A stretch of 64,000 bases of DNA from Chloroflexota bacterium (lineage in GTDB: Bacteria > Chloroflexota > Anaerolineae > Aggregatilineales > Phototrophicaceae), in NCBI GenBank assembly GCA_009841405.1, contig VXLV01000141.1, forward strand, positions 1 to 64,000, given 5' to 3'. Within the stretch, counting starts at the first letter, position 1, and every line of letters starts with the position of its first letter. Under the pieces are notes generated by a model. It was not told where the DNA came from. It did no database searches and was given only the letters and a program-made list of their open reading frames with translations. This document shows positions 47,327-56,772 of the stretch, piece by piece. The position numbers and the translations under genes are program-made.

Positions 47327-49729
47327 TCAATCCAGATGAAGGGTGAATGGCAGTACGCCGATGTCGCTGTCGCCCACGACTACGGAACCGGTGACCGGCA
47401 AGCGTTTGATCTCGCCGCTGTCGTTGTCGCGATAGTAGAGCAACACCCACAGGCGATAGTCGCCCGGCGGCGCGTCGAACGGCAGGCGAATCGCTCGGTT
47501 GTCCCATACGGACGCGCCCGGCCTCCACCCCGTAGTCGGCGCGAAACCAGCCTGTGGCGCGCTGTCCCAGCCCTGCGCGATCGGCTGTCGTGAATCGGCA
47601 GACGCGATGAATGTCGCCACCGTGTAGCTGATGTCGAGCTTCGCATCCGTTTGCCACAGCAGCGAGAATTCGACCGAATCGCCGGCGGCGTACGCGCGGT
47701 CATTCGACGCGACGAAGCTCCGCAGCGCGATGTTCTCGCCGAATCGCAGATCGGCAGCGCGCTCGCCGGCGTACAATGACAGCGGGTTGAAGACAGGAGC
47801 CACCGTGCTGTATTCGAGCAAGCGCGCGGTGTCGTCCGGCTTGGAAAAGTCCAGCTCTTGAAGGAGATAGGCGTGTTGCGCCAAGTATCGTTCGAGCGGT
47901 CGGAAGCTCCACGACATAAAGGGGCTTGTATTGGCCAGGAGCCAAATGCGATCGCGCCGCGCCGCCACATGCCGAATTGCGCGCGCCGAATTGACATCAA
48001 ACCAGTCGTTGGGGTTGCTGGAATGGACTTCTGCCGGCTGCCTGTCGCTGGCGGCTTGCGCCAAGGGACGTGGCAGCACGATGACCCGGGGCTTGGCCGA
48101 AGTCTGATAGTTTAGAAGGAAATTGCCGTAATCATTGCCTGGCAGCAAAAGGATGTCGTCGGGCGTCGACGAATCTTCCAGATAGGCCAGTGCTTCATGC
48201 AATGCTGTCTGCTGTGAACGCGTTCGCGGGTCCTTGCGATAAGCTGAATTGAGGTTGAGATATAGGACGACCAGGCAAAGCGGCGTCAGCAGCAGAGGAG
48301 CGATTTTCCAGCGGCGCCCGCGCCGGCGAAGCAATGCGACCAGAGTCGCGGCGATCACGCAGAGCAACAGCGCGAAGCTGAGTCCCCATAGCGGGAGATT
48401 CGCGCGCGTCCACAAGAAGTCAATTCCCAGGTCGGCCCACCGCTGCGGGAGCACGGTCCAGCGAAAGTAGGCCGGCTGCCACATGGTGGGGGCCCACTCG
48501 GACAGTTGTTGCGCCTCGGCCGGCAGCGATTCGCCAAAGTGCGCCCAGCTTAGCGCGACGCCATTAAACTGAATCCACACCCCGTAAAGCATCAAGGCGC
48601 CCCACAAAGGTCGCCAGCGTTTGCCGTCCACCGCGAGAACTCGCTGCGCCGCAGGCGCCATGGCCAGCGTCAAAACCGGAATCGCGGGCAGGAGAAAGCG
48701 CGGCGGCCAGCTGAGCCCGCCAAACCAGTGCGGACCCGTGGTCAATGCATGGCCCAAGACATAGCCTGCGATCATCAGACTGATTGTCGTCAAGAGCCGA
48801 AATTGCGCTTGCCGCCATAGCAGCGCGGCGCCAGCCAAAGACAACAAGAGGATGGGCGAAGTCCCCCAAATGCTGGCGCCCGGGCTGAGGACGTAGCTGC
48901 GCAGCGCCGCGCCAAGGTAGGTCGAATCGAGTCGCAGCGACGCCGCCGCGTTTCGCATGGCTTCGGGCAAGGGATCCAGGAGCATGGGCGCCGCGACCAA
49001 GGCCAATAGAAACGCCAAGATAGCTAGCGTGAGACGGCGTTCAAAAGCTCGGTTTAGCCTGCGAATCTCTGGCAGCGCAAAGACAATGGCCGCTGGCAGT
49101 GCCAGGGCGGCCGAGTACTTGGTCAAGTAGGCTAGATAAAGGCAGGCGGCAGCGACAGCCAGGCTGAGAATCCGTTGCGAAAGCTGTCTGCGCCGCCCGA
49201 GCTGGAGCGCTAGCAGCGCCAGCACGATGAAAAAGGCCGACAGCGGCTCGCGAAAAAAGGTCTGGCTGTATGCCCAAAGATTGCTGCCGATACCGGCCGA
49301 GACCGCCGCCAACACGGCGACGGCGTCAGAGAATCCCAGCGCGATGACCAGCAGGTAGAGCATTCCGACTATGAGGGCGGTCACCAAGGCGTTGAACAAC
49401 CAAACCGTGTGAATGACGCCGAGGTTCGGGAGCGCCTCGGTGATCTTCAGCAAGGGCAGGGCAAGCCAAATGTTGAGCCGTTCTTCGACTTCGTATTCGC
49501 TCAGCGGCAGCGCATTCTTCTCACGAATGCGCAGGCTGGGCTTGAACCAGTTCGATTCGTCCATCAGCCAGTCGCCATAACGCGAGAGGCTGGTGACCGC
49601 ATCCAGCGCGCGCAGCGTGTCGCCTGACTGCATGACCGCGCGATAGCTGAGCATGTAAATGCAGGTCATCAGGCTGACCAGCAAGAAAAATACGCTAAGC
49701 CGATATGCCTTTGGGCTTGCGGGCGTCAT
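47327..49729 (-). CDS. GT-C-like membrane protein with C-terminal strand-rich domain
   Basis: An 800-residue membrane protein. Hydrophobic segments fill about residues 10-485, with a first outer loop (LRALDAVTSLSRYGDWLMDES) and later LPLSEYEVEERLNIW, a plausible acidic active-site region. The C-terminal ~300 residues are soluble; the last ~120 form a strand-rich module (DSVEFSLLWQTDAKLDISYT; PPGDYRLWVLLYYRDNDSGE) like that of the protein at 40868-43462. It starts ten bases after the HTH gene and lies before the ABC exporter pair. Family assignment is by overall pattern rather than by a named motif. Confidence 0.72.
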   Translation of the reverse strand: MTPASPKAYRLSVFFLLVSLMTCIYMLSYRAVMQSGDTLRALDAVTSLSRYGDWLMDESNWFKPSLRIREKNALPLSEYEVEERLNIWLALPLLKITEALPNLGVIHTVWLFNALVTALIVGMLYLLVIALGFSDAVAVLAAVSAGIGSNLWAYSQTFFREPLSAFFIVLALLALQLGRRRQLSQRILSLAVAAACLYLAYLTKYSAALALPAAIVFALPEIRRLNRAFERRLTLAILAFLLALVAAPMLLDPLPEAMRNAAASLRLDSTYLGAALRSYVLSPGASIWGTSPILLLSLAGAALLWRQAQFRLLTTISLMIAGYVLGHALTTGPHWFGGLSWPPRFLLPAIPVLTLAMAPAAQRVLAVDGKRWRPLWGALMLYGVWIQFNGVALSWAHFGESLPAEAQQLSEWAPTMWQPAYFRWTVLPQRWADLGIDFLWTRANLPLWGLSFALLLCVIAATLVALLRRRGRRWKIAPLLLTPLCLVVLYLNLNSAYRKDPRTRSQQTALHEALAYLEDSSTPDDILLLPGNDYGNFLLNYQTSAKPRVIVLPRPLAQAASDRQPAEVHSSNPNDWFDVNSARAIRHVAARRDRIWLLANTSPFMSWSFRPLERYLAQHAYLLQELDFSKPDDTARLLEYSTVAPVFNPLSLYAGERAADLRFGENIALRSFVASNDRAYAAGDSVEFSLLWQTDAKLDISYTVATFIASADSRQPIAQGWDSAPQAGFAPTTGWRPGASVWDNRAIRLPFDAPPGDYRLWVLLYYRDNDSGEIKRLPVTGSVVVGDSDIGVLPFTLHLD

Positions 49730-49739
49730 CGCGGCCAGG

Positions 49740-50510
49740 TCAGGGCGTCGCGGGCGACCGACCGTTCGCGTCGCGACTCGCGCCTATGATATTGTAGAGC
49801 GCCTCGGCGATACGCTGCAGATCTTGGCGGTCAATCTGCCGGAACGCCATCGCGAGGCGAATATAGTCTTGATTCTTGTCGTCCGCCGCGAATCGAACCA
49901 GGTCCTTGTCGGCAGGCGCTTCCGCCGCGCCGGCGCTATGCGACGGCTGTTGGCCGCGCCGGATCCTGGCCGCATGCATGAAGTAGCGCAGGTCCTGTCC
50001 AACTGCCTGCGCCAAAACACAAAGGTGATTCATCGGAACCGCGACTTCGCCGGATTCATAGCGCTCAATCAAATCTACGTTCAAGCCTGAGCTCCTGGCC
50101 AAGTCTGCGATCTCTAAGTCCAGCAATTTTCTCGCCAATTTAAGTTTCGCGCCGATCATGCGTTGCCGCAGCAAGTAGTATTCGGCAAGGTTTACGCGAT
50201 CTGCTTCCGCGGATTCAGGACCGTCGCCGGCGGCGGCCGCAAGCAGGCAGCGCGTCAAGCCTTCTAGCTGCGGCAGACCGGGCACGACGGCGCCATGTTC
50301 CCACGCCTCGATGAGTTGGGCGTCTACTTGCAGGTAAGCAGCGCAGTCGTCTACCGAACGCTGGGCTGCCAGCCGGCCGCGCCGAATCAACACGCCAAGG
50401 ATCCGCCCGCGAAGCCGGTGCGCTTCTTCCTGGTTTTGCGTCGCGGTTGCGGGTGAAGGCAAGGCATGCAGCGCTTCCAGCGCCGCTTGCGTCAGGTCAT
50501 TGTAGTCCAT
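49740..50510 (-). CDS. Protein with two XRE-like helix-turn-helix domains
   Basis: A 256-residue soluble protein. The first HTH is at about residues 40-75 (QRSVDDCAAYLQVDAQLIEAWEHG) and the second at about 130-165 (DLEIADLARSSGLNVDLIERYE), each with the XRE pattern of two helices and a final W/YE-x-G. The C-terminal ~60 residues are polar with a short helix (LAMAFRQIDRQDLQRIAEALY). I start at the ATG at 50510 because a TTGCCC-17-TATAAT promoter lies just upstream (50538-50566), inside any longer reading. It could be a DNA-binding regulator, perhaps of the following GT-C and exporter genes (ten bases away). Confidence 0.8.
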   Translation of the reverse strand: MDYNDLTQAALEALHALPSPATATQNQEEAHRLRGRILGVLIRRGRLAAQRSVDDCAAYLQVDAQLIEAWEHGAVVPGLPQLEGLTRCLLAAAAGDGPESAEADRVNLAEYYLLRQRMIGAKLKLARKLLDLEIADLARSSGLNVDLIERYESGEVAVPMNHLCVLAQAVGQDLRYFMHAARIRRGQQPSHSAGAAEAPADKDLVRFAADDKNQDYIRLAMAFRQIDRQDLQRIAEALYNIIGASRDANGRSPATP

Positions 50511-50537
50511 TAAAGGTCTCAAACTTGTGTGGCGAAT

Positions 50538-50566
50538 ATTATAGACTTTTGCCATTATTCGGGCAA
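50538..50566 (-). promoter_or_regulatory. Predicted promoter of the double-HTH gene
   Basis: On the minus strand TTGCCC (50566-50561) and a perfect TATAAT (50543-50538) have a 17-base spacer. The start site would be about 20 bases before the ATG at 50510, giving a short leader. Confidence 0.6.
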
Positions 50567-50624
50567 GCGAGACGACATCGGAAAGCGCTTGATTCTCGTC
50601 CGCAATCAGTGGCGACGCGACCAC

Positions 50625-53063
50625 TTAGCCGTCGTCATCGTTGACTGGCGCGGACTTTTGCGCGGCGGCCGATTCGAATGGGCCGTGCGTGTGGATTTTG
50701 ACCTCGCGCAGGTCGTTGCGGGCGTTAACTGAAATGATGGTCTTGATGTCCACCTCGTCCGGTATCAATCCTAGCTCCTGCAGCGTCCACACGGTTGTCA
50801 GCCGGCCGCTGAGATTGGGCCACTGGTCCTTTGCCCAGGAATAACGCTCGCGGCAGAATTGCCAGATTTCTTCCGGCTGCTGCTCCCATCTGTACTTCTG
50901 AAACTGCTCGAATATCAGATCGTCGTCCGTCAGCGGGAAAAGCAGGCTGATCATCGATCGCTGCACATCGGCCGCATAACGGCCATGCTCTTCGTTAACC
51001 CAATTGGCGTAATACTTGTCGATAAAGGTGAAGATTCCGTAATGAGAGTAGCGCTCGATTTCAGCCAGGATTTCAGCGCGCGCGTTGAAGTATTTGTTGT
51101 AAGTGTCCTCGAGTTCCTTGCTCGGTTCGTGCGCGATGTCATCGTCGTATTCGGCTTCCATCCGCTGCAACTCGAAGGCGTCTTTGTCCAGGCTGTAAAC
51201 GTAGGTCACCAGACGCCGGATGCGCGTCGAGTCCACGTTGAACTTGACCAGGGCGCCTTCATCCAACAGCCGGTTGACGCGGTCGATGATACCGCGCGCC
51301 CGCGCCTTGTCGTGCGCGCGCTGGATGCCGCTGTCGTAGTCGGGCTTGCCATCCGGCTCGGGCGTAAATGCGGACAGCTTTGCCGGGTCTCGCCGCGCGC
51401 CGCCGAAGGCGTAGTAAAGCTGAAATAGCGTGATGAGCGCCGCCAGCGCCACAATGGCGCCGAGCGCGTCGGTCTTTTGAGTAATCAAGATGATGCCCAT
51501 CGCATAGCTGGCTACCATGCCGCGAAAGCCGGCGAAGCGCAATGAACGCGCTTCGGGCGAGCCGGGCGGTATGCCGCGGTCGCGCAGCACGTCGTCCCGC
51601 GCGCAAAAGACTGCCGTGCTGGTAATGGCAAATGCGCTGACGAAACCGAAGGCGTAGTACGCTTCGACGACAACGACCTCGCGTATGAGCGGGATGAAAG
51701 CCGCGGAAAAACCCCAGATAACGGCGATGCCGATGCGGTCGTTGTTGAAGAATCCCGGCAGCCGCCCCAGCTTTGCGGCGTTCGCGGCCACTGCGGCGCC
51801 CCCGATATAACCGCCGCCTTGCGCCAGGAGCAGGATGATCGCCAGCAGAAGCGCGGCGATCGACAGGATGCCCTGGCCGGAAGTCCCGCGCAGCGCCGCT
51901 TCGATGGCGCGCGCGATGGCGATGTCCATGGCCACCGCGCCGACCTCTGTCTCGCTGCTGTGGCCAACCGACGAGGCGCCGGTTGACGCGCGCGCGCTTT
52001 GCCGCGCGTCGTAGATTCTTTGCGCTTCGGCGGCGTCTTGCTCCGCGACCGTGATCGCGGCTGGGTCGACGCCGCGCCCAAAGGTCTGCGCCGCCACGAT
52101 TTCGTATTCGATCAGCAGCGTGCTATAACCTTCGGTGGAAGGTATATTCCATAACTTGGCCGCCGCCAGTTGCAATACGCCGGTGCCAATCAGGAACACC
52201 GCCGCCAGCGTCAGGGCAGTGTTCACCACTTTCCATTTGGGGCGCGCCGCGTGCTTGCCGCTGGCTGGGATCACTTCGTAGCCGGAGAATCCAAGCATGG
52301 CGCTGCTCATGGAGCGGAAGAAGAACTGGAAAAATAGCACTGAGCCGATTGCCGGCGCATTGCTGGCCGCGCGCACGACATGCTCGACGACTTGCACTTC
52401 TTCAAGCCGGTGAACGATGCCGCTGGTCAAGAATCCCCATTCTGGATTCGCCACTGCGCTGTAGCCAACCAGGGAGAGCGCAAGGAGCGTGAAAATCGTG
52501 AAGGCGCCGCCGCCCAGCAAGAATAAGGGTACTGCGCGCCGCGGCCCCAAGGCCACGAGCACGGCCATGATGAAGAATGCGAAACACTCGGCGATCAGAA
52601 TCCGGTAGGGCGCAAACTCCGGAAACAGCAGCATCATGACATCGGCGGCTGAAATCGAGCTGATGATTATCGTCAGAACAGCGTCGAGGAAAAACAGACT
52701 GGTGCCGACCCAGGACAGCCAGCGCAGCCTTGGCGGCCCGATCGCCTCAACCAGGGGACCGCTGCCGCCGGCAGTGGGCCGGATGTACGCGCCCGCTTTA
52801 TATGCCGGCACAATGCCCAGGAATAGCATGGCCGACAGCAGAATAAATGCCAGAATCGCGATGTCGTGGTGGCCGCCGGCGCCGTGAATTGCCAGCAAGG
52901 TCTGATACGCGGCTACGCTAAAGGCATCGGCGGCGATCTCGAAAATCAGCGCGAGCACGCCCAGGCCGCTGCCGCCCAAGAGCAAGCCCTCGACCATCAG
53001 TCGCGGCAGCTTGCGGGATGCCTCGCGGTTCTCGGCCGGATCAATGTAGCTGCGCAGGAGCAT
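50625..53063 (-). CDS. APC-superfamily amino-acid permease with large soluble C-terminal region
   Basis: A membrane protein of about 812 residues with some 12 hydrophobic segments and the APC-like motif FSGYEVIPASGKHAARPKWK on an intracellular loop. There is a long polar insertion in the middle (about residues 350-420). The last ~210 residues are soluble, rich in Tyr, Asp and Arg (ELEDTYNKYFNARAEILAEI, FTFIDKYYANWVNEEHGRY), and not part of the transporter fold. I start at the ATG at 53063, with GAGG about nine bases upstream; an upstream frame reaches 53180. Substrate unknown. It may be a sensor-transporter, but this is a guess. Confidence 0.82.
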   Translation of the reverse strand: MLLRSYIDPAENREASRKLPRLMVEGLLLGGSGLGVLALIFEIAADAFSVAAYQTLLAIHGAGGHHDIAILAFILLSAMLFLGIVPAYKAGAYIRPTAGGSGPLVEAIGPPRLRWLSWVGTSLFFLDAVLTIIISSISAADVMMLLFPEFAPYRILIAECFAFFIMAVLVALGPRRAVPLFLLGGGAFTIFTLLALSLVGYSAVANPEWGFLTSGIVHRLEEVQVVEHVVRAASNAPAIGSVLFFQFFFRSMSSAMLGFSGYEVIPASGKHAARPKWKVVNTALTLAAVFLIGTGVLQLAAAKLWNIPSTEGYSTLLIEYEIVAAQTFGRGVDPAAITVAEQDAAEAQRIYDARQSARASTGASSVGHSSETEVGAVAMDIAIARAIEAALRGTSGQGILSIAALLLAIILLLAQGGGYIGGAAVAANAAKLGRLPGFFNNDRIGIAVIWGFSAAFIPLIREVVVVEAYYAFGFVSAFAITSTAVFCARDDVLRDRGIPPGSPEARSLRFAGFRGMVASYAMGIILITQKTDALGAIVALAALITLFQLYYAFGGARRDPAKLSAFTPEPDGKPDYDSGIQRAHDKARARGIIDRVNRLLDEGALVKFNVDSTRIRRLVTYVYSLDKDAFELQRMEAEYDDDIAHEPSKELEDTYNKYFNARAEILAEIERYSHYGIFTFIDKYYANWVNEEHGRYAADVQRSMISLLFPLTDDDLIFEQFQKYRWEQQPEEIWQFCRERYSWAKDQWPNLSGRLTTVWTLQELGLIPDEVDIKTIISVNARNDLREVKIHTHGPFESAAAQKSAPVNDDDG

Positions 53064-53179
53064 TCGGGAAGCCTCGACTTCACTTCGACTTGACAACCCG
53101 CCCAGCCTATCATATTGAAGAATTGCTTGACAAGGAAAATCGCCCGGCGCCCTACGCCCTTTGCCGGCCCCGTCCCCCA

Positions 53180-53208
53180 TTGCGGCGGCCGCTTGACGCG
53201 GCTAGAAT
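53180..53208 (+). promoter_or_regulatory. Predicted promoter of the methyltransferase gene
   Basis: TTGCGG (53180-53185) and TAGAAT (53203-53208) are spaced by 17 bases, about 33 bases before the ATG at 53241. This supports that start against the longer frame that begins near 53115. Confidence 0.45.
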
Positions 53209-53240
53209 CGCGGAAAATACCCGGCAGCGGAAACGCCATT

Positions 53241-54095
53241 ATGCCGAACAGGACTCAACACCAAACCAATCGTCTGTCGTGGAATGAAGCGACCAAGGCG
53301 CACAACAGCCACAAAGGCGACCAGGCGTCCTTCTTTCGCGCTGGCGGCGACACGCTGTTCCCGGAGGAACGCGCGCTGCTGGGCGAAATCGCGGGCAAGA
53401 CGCTGCTGCACTTGCAGTGCAATTGCGGGCAGGACACGCTCAGCATCGTTGCCCGACTCGGCGCAGTCGCGACCGGCGTCGACATCAGCGACGAGGCGAT
53501 ACGATTCGCCCGCCAGCTATCAGAGCAGAGCGGGATCCCGGCCGATTACGCGCGCGCGGACATATACGATTTCTTTGTCGCCAATCTGCGCAAGTTCGAG
53601 ATCGTGTTCTCGTCCTATGGCGCGATATGCTGGTTGTCGGATCTGGCCGAGTGGGGGCGGGGCATCGCCAGTTGTCTGCAGGGCGGCGGGCGCTTCGTGC
53701 TCGTGGATTTCCACCCGATGTTTTCCATGCTGGACGAAGACTGGCGTCCGCGATTCGACTATATGGGCGGCCGACCGGTCGAATTCGAGTCCGGCATTGG
53801 CGACTATGTGGCGCTGACCGGCGAAACCGCCGAGACAGACAAGTTGGACGTTGGCGTTCGCGACTTTCGCAATCCTTACCCCGGCGTCGAATACTGCTGG
53901 GGTATCGCCGAAGTGGTGATGGCGCTGGTCGACGCGGGCTTGCGGCTGACGCATTTCCGCGAATACGACTATTGCAACGGTTTCCGGCCCTTTCCCGATA
54001 TGAGCGAACTCGGCAACCGGCGTTACGGCGCGCCACCGCATCTGCCGGGCAATATCCCGCTGATGTTCAGCCTGGTCGCCGAGTCGCCCGCGTGA
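53241..54095 (+). CDS. Class I SAM-dependent methyltransferase
   Basis: A 284-residue soluble methyltransferase. The core Rossmann-like motif I is LLHLQCNCGQDTLSI, with GVDISDEAIRFAR as the acidic motif II and DIYDFF as the following motif. A later strand, GGRFVLVDFHPMF, fits the class I fold. The C-terminal part (EYDYCNGFRPFPDMSELGNR) is typical of a UbiE-like or small-molecule group whose substrate is unknown. I use the ATG at 53241, just after a promoter (53180-53208). It is divergent from the permease and stands alone. Confidence 0.88.
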   Translation: MPNRTQHQTNRLSWNEATKAHNSHKGDQASFFRAGGDTLFPEERALLGEIAGKTLLHLQCNCGQDTLSIVARLGAVATGVDISDEAIRFARQLSEQSGIPADYARADIYDFFVANLRKFEIVFSSYGAICWLSDLAEWGRGIASCLQGGGRFVLVDFHPMFSMLDEDWRPRFDYMGGRPVEFESGIGDYVALTGETAETDKLDVGVRDFRNPYPGVEYCWGIAEVVMALVDAGLRLTHFREYDYCNGFRPFPDMSELGNRRYGAPPHLPGNIPLMFSLVAESPA

Positions 54096-54120
54096 ACGGC
54101 GGTTTGCGTGCGGGTGCTTA

Positions 54121-54182
54121 CCCCACCCCCGGCCCCTTCCCGCCATCTCTATGGCGGGCATCCGACGAGTCAGGGAGGGGAG
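54121..54182. repeat. GC-rich palindromic repeat-like element
   Basis: A perfect hairpin, CCCGCCAT (54139-54146), loop CTCT, ATGGCGGG (54151-54158), is flanked by C-rich and G-rich arms (CCCCAC... and ...GGGAGGGG). It has the look of dispersed intergenic palindromes; no second copy is seen in this window. There is no T-run, so it is not a classical terminator. The rest of the 54096-54288 gap holds nothing I recognise. Confidence 0.4.
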
Positions 54183-54288
54183 CAAAACACTGCGCAATGC
54201 AAGGAACTGTGCGCGGGCGGCGACAGTGCCTCAGATGTGCCTTGATATACTGCGTTTGGCAGGGCGCCGTCCACGCATAGGCGCGGCG

Positions 54289-56769
54289 CTACGGAGCATC
54301 GACGCGGGTGTCTTCGTCAATCGCCGCAGCCAGCGCAAGCGCCTCGGCTTTCATCTCGTCGCTCAGCGCAAAGTCCCGACTGAAATAGACCGACTCCGGA
54401 AAGCGATAATTCCAGGCGCGATAGAAGTCCGCGCGCTGAATATCGCGGCTAAGGTTGCAATCGAAACGAACCAGGTAAGCGTTGGCCAAGGCGCCATCGT
54501 GTCCATGCTGAATATGCGACAGACCCCAAGTCACGCCCAGACCGTCGCCGCTATCCATGAATGCGTCCGGCACATAAGGGCCCGCGGCCACCGGCGGCGC
54601 GCTGACTTTGCCAACCACTTCAAAGTTCAAGCCGTCGGGCGCGTATTGCATCGTGTTCTTCTCCGGTCCCTCAAGGCTCGCAACCGCGACTATGCCTTCA
54701 CGGTAGGGGTACAAGAAAGTCTCGTGGCCGCTGTTGGTCAGCGGGTTCAGCGGCGACTTCACGAAAGGACCGCGCGGGTCATCCGCGGTCGCCGCGCCCC
54801 AGCCGATGCCGAGATCATGGCGATAGGTCCGGCCGAATTGCACGCCTTTGTAGTACAGCCAAATCTGCCCGCGATACACCAAAACGAAGGGGTCGTGCAG
54901 CTTGTGCGAGTCCCACTCGCCGAAGCTGACGATGGCGTTGGCATCGTCGGCCTCGCCCAGGAATTCGCCGCGGCGGCCCGGCCGCAGAACGGGCTGATCC
55001 AGCTTGGTCCAGGGACCGTCGGGCGCGTCCGCCCAAGCCATGCCGATCTGGTGGATCGACCGCTGTTTCCACACACCTTGCAGCGTCTGATAGTACAAGT
55101 AGTATTTGCCATCATGCGCCAGGACATCGGGTGTGAAGACGGCGCGGTCGTCGAACCTGCCTGCCGCGCCGCGGCGCAGGGCCGGCCCCTGCTCATGCCA
55201 GCGAAAGCCATCGCGCGACGTCGCGTACCAGATATCGGCCATGTCCCAGTCCCAGGCCGGGCGGGCCTCGCTGGCGCGCGCGATGCCCTGCCAGGTCAGC
55301 TCGGTCTGCCGGCGCGTATACCATACGTAATACGTCTCGCCGACCTTGATCACCTTGGAGGGGTCGCGCCGGGTCACGCCCTTTTCTTTGCCGATCCCGC
55401 TGATGGCCGAGTAACGGAAGGCCGAAAAGAAGTCGCTGCCCTGATCCTTGTAGACGCCATAGTTGTCGTACACGCGCGCCATCGCCCGGCTTGTCGGCGC
55501 CTTTGGCCGCGCTTCCGAAGGGCGCTCGGGCTGACTAGCGTAGGTCAGCGCCTGCATATTGCGCTCGTTCAGCGCCAAATCGGGCGAGAAATACACGTCT
55601 TCCGGAAAGCGAATATTGGTTCCGCGGAATCCGGGACGCTCAAGGCCGCGCCGAAGGTTGCAGTCGAAACGCACGATATACGAGTTGCCGCGCTTCATTT
55701 CCTCGGTGGCGATATGCGACAGGCCCCAGGTGATGCCCTTGCCGTCCCGTGCGTCGCCGTACGAGTCAGGCGCGAAAGGACCAGCGGCCAGCGGCGGCAG
55801 CGTAACATGAGCGACCACATCAAAGTTCAGCCCGTCGGGGGCGTACTGAATCGTATCTTTCTCCGGCCCGTCATGGCCGCAGATTGCGAGCACGCCAGCG
55901 CCGTAAGGAAAGAGGCAAGTCTCGTGCCCGCTGTTGGTAACCGGATTCAAGGGCGACTTCACAAAAGGGCCTTCCGGGCGATCGGCGAGCGCAACGCCCC
56001 AGCCAATGCCGCGCGAGTATCGCGTCGTCCAGCCCATCGGCTGCCCTTTGTAATAGAGCCAATACTTGCCATCGCGGACAAGAATGAACGGGTCGTGCAC
56101 CTTGTGGCTGTCCCAGTCGCCATAGCGCGCGACTTCGTCGGAATCATCGTCCCCCAGCCATTCGCCCGCTTTGCCAGGCCGCAAAACCGGCGTCTCGGCC
56201 CGCTGCCAGGGGCCGTGCGGCGACGTCGCCCAGGACATGCCAATCGAGTTGCGCGTTCGATTCCGATAGGGATAGTCGACCGCCTGATAGTACAAGTAGA
56301 ATTTGCCCGGCGTCATCAGCACATCGGGCGTGAACACCGAGCGGCCATCGTATTCGCCTCGCGGTCCGCGCGTGACGGCGACGCCTTGCTCCACCCAATT
56401 GAAGCCGTCGTCCGAGGTCGCGTACCAGATCTCCGCCAGATCCCAGTCATAAACCGGCGTGTCCCAAGTCTGCTCGCGATGAGGCGGCTTGTTGCTATGG
56501 TCGCGGTCAATGGCAGTCTGGCGCCGGGTGTACCAGACGAAGTATGTGCCGTCGATGCGCAGCACCGTCGTTGGGTCGCGCCGGGTGACGCCGGCTTCCT
56601 TGCCGATGCCGGACACATGACTGTATTTGAAAGTCGTGTAGAATTCGCTGGTCGAATCTTGATAGCGCCCCCATTTGTCGTAGAGGCGCTGCGTCGCCGC
56701 GCTCAGCGGCCGGCCGCGCGGCTTTTCCTGTCCCGGCTCGCCCGGCAATCGTGGCTTATTCGTCGGCAT
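54289..56769 (-). CDS. Tandem double-domain GH117-type glycoside hydrolase
   Basis: An 826-residue protein made of two complete five-bladed propeller domains, about 20-405 and 425-805, both of the GH117 type (alpha-1,3-(3,6-anhydro)-L-galactosidase family). Domain 1 shows TRRDPTTV with Asp65, DGRSVFTPDV, SHKVHDP with Asp226 and TNSGHE with His282. Domain 2 repeats this with RRDPSKV (Asp469), DDRAVFTPDV, SHKLHDP (Asp626) and TNSGHE (His682). In characterised GH117 enzymes an Asp and a His of these motifs serve as base and acid (recalled, not checked). There is no signal peptide, so it is cytoplasmic. It begins three bases after the GMC oxidoreductase gene. Substrate unknown. Confidence 0.8.
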   Translation of the reverse strand: MPTNKPRLPGEPGQEKPRGRPLSAATQRLYDKWGRYQDSTSEFYTTFKYSHVSGIGKEAGVTRRDPTTVLRIDGTYFVWYTRRQTAIDRDHSNKPPHREQTWDTPVYDWDLAEIWYATSDDGFNWVEQGVAVTRGPRGEYDGRSVFTPDVLMTPGKFYLYYQAVDYPYRNRTRNSIGMSWATSPHGPWQRAETPVLRPGKAGEWLGDDDSDEVARYGDWDSHKVHDPFILVRDGKYWLYYKGQPMGWTTRYSRGIGWGVALADRPEGPFVKSPLNPVTNSGHETCLFPYGAGVLAICGHDGPEKDTIQYAPDGLNFDVVAHVTLPPLAAGPFAPDSYGDARDGKGITWGLSHIATEEMKRGNSYIVRFDCNLRRGLERPGFRGTNIRFPEDVYFSPDLALNERNMQALTYASQPERPSEARPKAPTSRAMARVYDNYGVYKDQGSDFFSAFRYSAISGIGKEKGVTRRDPSKVIKVGETYYVWYTRRQTELTWQGIARASEARPAWDWDMADIWYATSRDGFRWHEQGPALRRGAAGRFDDRAVFTPDVLAHDGKYYLYYQTLQGVWKQRSIHQIGMAWADAPDGPWTKLDQPVLRPGRRGEFLGEADDANAIVSFGEWDSHKLHDPFVLVYRGQIWLYYKGVQFGRTYRHDLGIGWGAATADDPRGPFVKSPLNPLTNSGHETFLYPYREGIVAVASLEGPEKNTMQYAPDGLNFEVVGKVSAPPVAAGPYVPDAFMDSGDGLGVTWGLSHIQHGHDGALANAYLVRFDCNLSRDIQRADFYRAWNYRFPESVYFSRDFALSDEMKAEALALAAAIDEDTRVDAP

Positions 56770-56772
56770 AGG

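Noticed and set aside
50511..50624. A longer N-terminus of the double-HTH protein
   Set aside because: The extension would contain the TTGCCC-17-TATAAT promoter; the start at 50510 is simpler.
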